Source of the DNA: Methanoculleus sp. UBA303
GTDB lineage: Archaea; Halobacteriota; Methanomicrobia; Methanomicrobiales; Methanoculleaceae
Reading direction: 5' to 3'
Length of the DNA stretch: 37,481 nucleotides
Assembly (NCBI GenBank): GCA_002501655.1
Contig: DANY01000031.1
Location: forward strand, 36,884-74,364
The notes below the pieces were generated by a model. That model saw only the letters and a program-made list of their open reading frames with translations. It had not been told where the DNA came from and searched no databases. The translations under genes and the position numbers were made by a program. Every line of letters starts with the position of its first letter. Positions within the stretch are counted from its first letter, which is position 1. Positions 33,060 through 37,481 of this stretch are shown piece by piece.

Positions 33060-33176
33060 AGGGGGGCCGGCGCTCCGTGCCGCCCGCCCCTCCCCCTAAA
33101 CCGCATATTGCCCTTTCGCGAAGTCGCCCCGGGGGGTATCGGCGGTCCGCCGCAGGCGCCGGGATGACCCGGTGCG
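33060..33176. other. Convergent GC-rich spacer
   Basis: A 117-bp gap between convergent genes with G- and C-rich runs (GGGGGGCCGGCG near its left end, then CCCGCCCCTCCCCC). It may fold as a 3' hairpin for the aconitase X transcript. No gene or clear terminator U-run is seen. Confidence 0.3.
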
Positions 33177-33851
33177 TTACGGGACTATCCCTCCGAACGG
33201 CCCGGTCAGGCCGCCCTCATTCAGGGACCGGAACCAGAAGGACATGAAGTACTGGCCCGTCTTCTCGGTGTACAGGAGGACTGTCCCGTAATCGGTGTCA
33301 TACGATATATACCGCAGGTTCCCCGGGCCCGTCGTCTGCATCTGGTTCACGGATTGTTCGACGCCGGTGAGGGGGTTGGGCATCTTCAGGCCCATGGGGT
33401 CCCCGAGCAGTTGCCAGGTGCCGCTCCCGTACGTTCCCGCGGACTCTGCCGGGGCTCCCGGGTCAACCCAGAGCGGGGGTCCAAACCAATCGGGATTCTG
33501 CTGACCCTCCGTGTACGACCACCGGTACACCCCGCCAGTTATTGCGTGGCTGCGCGGGATGAGCTCCGCAGTTCCCGCATAGCGACCTCCTGACGCCTCC
33601 TCGACCTTCACGACCCAGTCGAAGGATGCGACAGGGGACTGGCTCGGTATGCCATACTGGTCGGTCGTTATCCTGGAGATCGACGCATCGTATGTCAGGA
33701 CCGTCCCGGGTTTGATGATATTCTCCATGCCTGAAGCGACGGGGCCTCCCGGGATCTGCGGCGGCCCCACCGGCACTGCCGTCACGGCGAATGCGCACGT
33801 GACGATGAGAATACTTAACAGGATACTGCCCCTCAGCAACATTTTTTGCAT
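33177..33851 (-). CDS. Secreted protein of unknown function
   Basis: This 224-residue protein starts MQKMLLRGSILLSILIVTCAFAVTAVP, a clear signal peptide with cleavage likely near residue 26. The mature part is rich in Gly, Pro, Thr and Tyr, with segments such as KPGTVLTYDASISRITTDQYG and GQYFMSFWFRSLNEGG, suggesting a beta-rich extracellular domain. No catalytic motif or transmembrane anchor at the C-terminus is visible. The frame is open 28 codons further upstream, but the signal peptide argues for the ATG at 33851. No recognised family; neighbours do not suggest a role. Confidence 0.7.
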   Translation of the reverse strand: MQKMLLRGSILLSILIVTCAFAVTAVPVGPPQIPGGPVASGMENIIKPGTVLTYDASISRITTDQYGIPSQSPVASFDWVVKVEEASGGRYAGTAELIPRSHAITGGVYRWSYTEGQQNPDWFGPPLWVDPGAPAESAGTYGSGTWQLLGDPMGLKMPNPLTGVEQSVNQMQTTGPGNLRYISYDTDYGTVLLYTEKTGQYFMSFWFRSLNEGGLTGPFGGIVP

Positions 33852-33970
33852 ATCTGTCACATCCTCTGACTGGCTCCAATCCAACCCGGCTATTTTCACA
33901 GTGTGCGGGACATACGCACGATGAAACATCCGCACGGGTCAGACGGAGCGCACGGCCGGTATATGCGATA

Positions 33971-34171
33971 CTATATTAACCCTATGTCCCGGGACCATCC
34001 TGCCCCGAAGACCAGGACTGCTACATCCACGTCGCCAAAATCCTCCCTGCAGAACGAACCGAAGACGTACCCGGCCTCGATATCGGAGAAACTCACAAAG
34101 ACCGTGCGGATGGTGCGGAGGACCGCCTCTCTCACCGGCGTCCGGCAGATGGCGGCGCCGTATCTCTCCAT
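33971..34171 (-). pseudogene. Truncated MNT-type nucleotidyltransferase
   Basis: The 66-residue frame contains AGYVFGSFCREDFGDVDVAVLV, matching the GSFxRxDxxDxDxxV strand-turn of minimal nucleotidyltransferases (Pol-beta superfamily), which often pair with HEPN proteins as toxin-antitoxin modules. It stops soon after, so the third acidic residue and the rest of the domain are missing. No HEPN partner is nearby. A GGAGG-ATG start just upstream (about 34191) is in another frame, which adds to the impression of a decayed gene. It is a remnant or, less likely, a very short protein. Confidence 0.55.
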
Positions 34172-34238
34172 GTGACCCTTCTCGGCATCATGGCCTCCTG
34201 ATTGTTACTCTTCCGCGATTTCACGTCACTCTCTGACC

Positions 34239-35747
34239 TCACGCCCCCACCTGCCTGACGTCGAGCACCTGCATCAGGCTCTCGTCCAGCATATACCCCC
34301 GGAGCCTGTCACGGTTGCCCCGCAGGCTCTCGATGCTGTTGATCCCGGCAGCGCCCAGCAGTTCGGCGAGTTCGAGCGTCCACGCACGGATCAGGTTCGC
34401 CACCTGCTTTGCCGCGATATCCGGGTCCAGGCGCTCGACCAGGTCCGGGCGCTGGGTGGCGATCCCCCAGGGGCAGAGCCCCCGGTAACAGTTCCCGCAG
34501 ACCCGGCACCCCATCGCCACCAGCGCGGCGGTCCCGATGTAGACTGCATCGGCGCCGAGGGCGATCACTTTCGCCACATCGGCGCTCCCCCTTATACCGC
34601 CGCTCGCGATGACCGAGACCTCGTTCCTGATCCCCTGGTCGCGGAGTTTTTGGTCCACGCTCGCGACCGCCGCCTCGATCGGGATACCCACATGGTCGCG
34701 GAAGACGCGCGGCGCGGCACCCGTCCCGCCGCGGAACCCGTCGATGACGACGGCGTCGGCCGGCGAACGGGCGATACCGGCGGCGATGGCGGCGGCGTTA
34801 TGGACGGCGGCGATCTTCACAAAGACCGGCTTCTTCCACTCGGTCGCCTCCTTGAGGCCCCGGACGAGCTGGGCGAGATCCTCGATACTGTAGATATCAT
34901 GGTGCGGCGCCGGGCTGATCGCATCGCTCCCCTCCGGGATCATCCTGGTGCGGGATATCTCACCGCAGACCTTCTCGCCGGGGAGGTGTCCGCCGATCCC
35001 CGGTTTTGCGCCTTGGCCGATCTTGATCTCGATGGCCGCGCCGCGTTCCAGGTAGTCGATGTTCACCCCGAACCTTCCGGAGGCCACCTGGACGACGATG
35101 CGGTCCTGGTAGGGATGGAGGGCAGCATGGAGCCCGCCCTCCCCGGTGCCCATGAACGTCCCGACCTCCTTCGCCGCCCGGGCCAGAGATATCTGGGCGT
35201 TGAGGCTGATCGCCCCGTAACTCATGTGCCCGATCATGACCGGGGTCTCGGCCCTGAGGTTCGGGGTGAGCCGGGTCCGGAGTTCGACATCCCCGTTCGA
35301 ATTCCGGCGGAGGTCCAGCCTCGCCGGTTTCTTCCCGATATGGGTCCGCAGTTCGATGGGCTCGCGGAGCGGGTCGAGGCTCGGGTTCGTGACCTGGCAG
35401 GCGTCCAGGACCAGGCGGTCGAATATGACCGGGTAATCGAGCGCGTTGCCCATCCCGGCGAGGATTATCCGGCCGGTCTCTGCCTGGCGGTAGATCGCCT
35501 CCCGGGCCTCTCTGGTCCAGAGGGGGTGGCTCCGGTAGTCGCAGGGGTGCTCCTCAAGCATGATGGCGTCCCGGGGGCAGCAGGCGACGCACCGGTGGCA
35601 GGCCGTGCAGTTCCGCGAGTTGACCAGGATCCGGTCGCCGTCCCGCCGGAATACCCCGTAGGAACAGTTCTCGATGCACCGCTCGCACTCCATGCACCGT
35701 ACCGGGTCGATGCTGACCCGGTACCGGGGCGGGAGGCTCCCGATCAC
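34239..35747 (-). CDS. gltB: Glutamate synthase, FMN-domain subunit with ferredoxin domains (archaeal type)
   Basis: This 502-residue protein makes glutamate from 2-oxoglutarate and ammonia released by the amidotransferase subunit. Two N-terminal 4Fe-4S ferredoxin motifs, CMECERCIENCSYG and CTACHRCVACCPRDA, suggest a ferredoxin-type electron supply. The FMN barrel follows, with PVMIGHMSYGAISLNAQ, GTGEGGLHAAL, KIGQGAKPGIGGHLPGEKV and IDGFRGGTGAAPRVFRDH, then the 3Fe-4S site CRVCGNCYRGLCPWG. It starts with GTG overlapping the amidotransferase stop (GTGA), with GGGAGGG before it. The GxGxG structural domain of bacterial GltB is absent and not found nearby. Confidence 0.93.
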   Translation of the reverse strand: MIGSLPPRYRVSIDPVRCMECERCIENCSYGVFRRDGDRILVNSRNCTACHRCVACCPRDAIMLEEHPCDYRSHPLWTREAREAIYRQAETGRIILAGMGNALDYPVIFDRLVLDACQVTNPSLDPLREPIELRTHIGKKPARLDLRRNSNGDVELRTRLTPNLRAETPVMIGHMSYGAISLNAQISLARAAKEVGTFMGTGEGGLHAALHPYQDRIVVQVASGRFGVNIDYLERGAAIEIKIGQGAKPGIGGHLPGEKVCGEISRTRMIPEGSDAISPAPHHDIYSIEDLAQLVRGLKEATEWKKPVFVKIAAVHNAAAIAAGIARSPADAVVIDGFRGGTGAAPRVFRDHVGIPIEAAVASVDQKLRDQGIRNEVSVIASGGIRGSADVAKVIALGADAVYIGTAALVAMGCRVCGNCYRGLCPWGIATQRPDLVERLDPDIAAKQVANLIRAWTLELAELLGAAGINSIESLRGNRDRLRGYMLDESLMQVLDVRQVGA

Positions 35748-36793
35748 CGCGCAACCCTCCCGATCACAGGCTCGCCCGCGGCCGGCATCATGATCGACTC
35801 GACGTTGGGCTCCATGGCCCGGATCGCGGCCTCCTCGCTTGATATGTAGAGGCGGTCTCCGCACTCGCCGACGACCATCGGCCTGAGTTTGCTCCGGTCG
35901 GTGAACCCGACCATCGTCCCGGCGTCCGCGGCCACGATGGCGAACGGCCCGTTCATCATCGCCTGCGCGTAAGCAAGCCGGAGGGCTGTGTTCCACTCCT
36001 GTTCGGCCCCCGGCATCCGGTCGATATCCTCCCAGAAGGGCGGGGCGAGCGCCCTGACCGCGATGTCGATATCGAGACCGTGCCGCCGCACCAGGAGGTC
36101 GATTAAATAGGCGACGACCTCGGTGTCGGTGAACATCGAGCAGGTGTAGCCGAAACTCTCGATGTAGCGCCGATTGGTCCCGTAGGAGGTGATCTCGCCG
36201 TTATGCACGACGCTCCAGTCGAGGAGGTTGAAGGGATGCGCACCCCCCCACCACCCCGGGGTGTTAGTCGGGTAGCGGTTGTGCGCAAGCCAGGTGTAGC
36301 CCTCGTAGTCCTCGATCCGGTAGAAGTTCGCGACATCTTCAGGCCAGCCAGCAGCTTTGAAGACACCGAGGTTCTTCCCTGAGGAGACGATGAGAGCGCC
36401 CCGGCGGGCGGCGTTGACCCGCATCACCAGGGTGCTGACGATATCGTCCTGGGGTGCACCCCCTGGTGCGAGGGAGGGGTCTGGCCTGAAGAAGTAGCGC
36501 CAGGGGGTGTGGACCGCCCGAAGGTTCGGCTGGTCGTAGGTCGGGATCGCCTCGTCGTGCTCGACCGTCCCCCACTGCTCAAGCACCGCGTCAAAAGGCA
36601 GTTTATCCTCCTGGATGTCGTTGAAGAAGACGTGGAGCGCGTAGCAGTCCCGGTATTCAGGATAGATACCGTAGGCCGCATACCCCGCCCCTTCGCCGCT
36701 GCCGCGCTCGTTCATCATGGAGAGGGCCTGCCTGATGCCGGAGCCGCCAATCGCCCCGCGCCTCCGGTCCATTACGCCGATTATACCGCACAT
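35744..36793 (-). CDS. Glutamate synthase amidotransferase subunit (class II)
   Basis: This 349-residue protein is the glutaminase half of archaeal glutamate synthase. The start MCGIIGVMDRR places the nucleophile Cys at position 2, exposed once Met is removed, as class II amidotransferases require. Glutamine-binding segments WLAHNRYPTNTPGWWGGAHPFN and VVHNGEITSYGTNRRYIE are intact. The frame is open 19 codons upstream, but only the ATG at 36793 gives the needed N-terminal Cys. It overlaps the FMN subunit gene by 4 nt, so ammonia can be passed within a complex. It is divergent from glnA. Confidence 0.92.
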   Translation of the reverse strand: MCGIIGVMDRRRGAIGGSGIRQALSMMNERGSGEGAGYAAYGIYPEYRDCYALHVFFNDIQEDKLPFDAVLEQWGTVEHDEAIPTYDQPNLRAVHTPWRYFFRPDPSLAPGGAPQDDIVSTLVMRVNAARRGALIVSSGKNLGVFKAAGWPEDVANFYRIEDYEGYTWLAHNRYPTNTPGWWGGAHPFNLLDWSVVHNGEITSYGTNRRYIESFGYTCSMFTDTEVVAYLIDLLVRRHGLDIDIAVRALAPPFWEDIDRMPGAEQEWNTALRLAYAQAMMNGPFAIVAADAGTMVGFTDRSKLRPMVVGECGDRLYISSEEAAIRAMEPNVESIMMPAAGEPVIGRVAR

Positions 36794-36851
36794 CGCTATC
36801 ACAGGGTTCGCTCTTCGGCCCTGCATTTCCAGTAGAGATATATGCGCCATG

Positions 36852-36859
36852 TATAAATA
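36852..36859. promoter_or_regulatory. Shared TATA element between glnA and glutamate synthase
   Basis: TATAAATA lies about 29 nt before the glnA ATG, predicting a leaderless glnA message. The same element reads TATTTATA on the minus strand, 60 nt before the amidotransferase ATG, and could drive that gene with a leader of about 30 nt. Confidence 0.5.
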
Positions 36860-36868
36860 TGATTAGGT

Positions 36869-36882
36869 GGAAGCGACCTTCT
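36869..36882 (+). promoter_or_regulatory. NrpR-like operator at the glnA start
   Basis: GGAA-N6-TTCT is one base away from GGAA-N6-TTCC, the NrpR operator known from Methanococcus. It lies just upstream of the glnA ATG over the predicted transcript start, where a bound repressor would block initiation under nitrogen excess. Confidence 0.45.
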
Positions 36883-36884
36883 AC

Positions 36885-37481
36885 ATGCAACCCCGCGACA
36901 CTGTCTCACATATGCTTGAACGTATCGAAAAGGATAATGTCAAGTTTCTCCGGCTCCAGTTCGCTGACGTCCCGGGCATGCCCAAGAACGTCGCCATCCC
37001 GGTGAAGCAGGCGGAGAAGGCGCTGACCGGGGGTATCGGGTTTGACGGATCGTCGATCGAGGGGTTCGTCCGTATCGAGGAGTCCGATATGGTGCTCCGG
37101 CCCGACCTCTCGACCTACACCCTCCTGCCCTGGCGGCCCCAGGAGTACACGGTTGCGCGCTTCGTCTGCGATGTCTACAAGGCGAACGGGGAGCCGTTCG
37201 AGGGCGACCCGCGCTACGTACTCCGGAAGACGATGGAAGATGCGGCGAAGGATGGATATACCTTCAACACCGGCCCGGAACTCGAGTTCTTCCTCTTCCG
37301 GATGGTCGACGGCAGACCGACCGCGCTCTTCCAGGACGTCGGCGGCTACTTCGACCTCGCGCCGACCGATCTCGCTGAGGATGTTCGGCGTGAGATCATC
37401 ATCGCCCTCACCGAGATGGGGTTCGAGATCGAGGCGTCGCACCACGAGGTCGCCGAGAGCCAGCACGAGATCGACTTCAAG
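36885..37481 (+). CDS. glnA: Glutamine synthetase type I, 5' part
   Basis: GlnA makes glutamine from glutamate, ammonia and ATP. The window holds the first 199 codons; the gene runs off the right edge without a stop. The N-terminal beta-grasp includes [19 protein letters not shown] and the Asp loop [12 protein letters not shown]. The start of the catalytic domain shows [11 protein letters not shown], with metal-binding Glu residues, and ends [15 protein letters not shown]. ATGs at 36885 and 36912 are possible; the first fits a leaderless transcript from the TATA element. It is divergent from glutamate synthase, together forming the GS-GOGAT pathway. Confidence 0.95.
   Translation, partial: MQPRDTVSHMLERIEKDNVKFLRLQFADVPGMPKNVAIPVKQAEKALTGGIGFDGSSIEGFVRIEESDMVLRPDLSTYTLLPWRPQEYTVARFVCDVYKANGEPFEGDPRYVLRKTMEDAAKDGYTFNTGPELEFFLFRMVDGRPTALFQDVGGYFDLAPTDLAEDVRREIIIALTEMGFEIEASHHEVAESQHEIDFK

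Overview
The window comes from a GC-rich hydrogenotrophic methanogen, most likely order Methanomicrobiales and plausibly Methanoculleus-like. The lineage is inferred from gene content, not from a search. Pointers are an F420-reducing hydrogenase operon (frhADGB), the first methanopterin enzyme (MptA), two CofD-type F420 enzymes, archaeal information genes (RpoL, aIF2-beta, RadB, AspRS), a Cdc48/VAT ATPase and a set of archaeal mevalonate-type genes. Gene packing is tight. Many convergent genes overlap at their 3' ends, and most gaps longer than 40 bp carry AT-rich promoter-like elements. No rRNA, tRNA, insertion sequence, CRISPR array or prophage was seen.

Layout. 1-504: a broken or partial coding stretch of unknown identity. 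505-4230 (-): frhA-frhD-frhG-frhB. 4456-5397 (-): mptA. 5525-7062 (+): ilvC and a flavodoxin. 7056-9128 (-): purL. 9222-9839 (+): aIF2-beta with a TRAM tail. 9820-10785 (-): rpoL and a methyltransferase. 11082-11900 (+): dapF. 11887-13754 (-): larC-radB. 13801-16218 (+): Cdc48/VAT, followed by a structured gene-free stretch. 16498-18144 (-): secreted S41 peptidase. 18355-20542 (+): acyl-CoA synthetase-like gene and a RecA/KaiC-fold protein with no intact P-loop. 20539-22727 (-): aspS and a MetE-like methyltransferase. 23052-23594 (-): pdaD. 24280-26952 (+): a six-gene sulfur/Fe-S operon. 26956-28837 (-): two cofD paralogues. 28869-30092 (+): HD phosphohydrolase. 30107-33059 (+): ubiX-ubiD-aconitase X operon. 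33177-34171 (-): a secreted hypothetical and a nucleotidyltransferase remnant. 34239-36793 (-): split glutamate synthase. 36885 to the end (+): glnA, cut by the window edge.

How genes work together. FrhADGB makes reduced F420 from H2, with FrhD maturing FrhA. CofD acts in F420 assembly and MptA in methanopterin assembly. The divergent glutamate synthase and glnA genes form a GS-GOGAT ammonia-assimilation block, with an NrpR-like dyad at the shared promoter. UbiX, the UbiD homologue and the aconitase X large subunit match the archaeal phosphomevalonate dehydratase/decarboxylase branch of isoprenoid synthesis.

The most interesting locus is 24280-26952. It encodes three TusA-fold proteins (only one with a full CPxP motif), a DsrE-fold protein, a NifS/IscS-fold protein whose PLP lysine and neighbouring histidine are replaced by Gln and Asn while its mobile cysteine is kept, and an IscU scaffold. 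This looks like an Fe-S or sulfur-carrier system that does not use ordinary PLP-dependent cysteine desulfuration.
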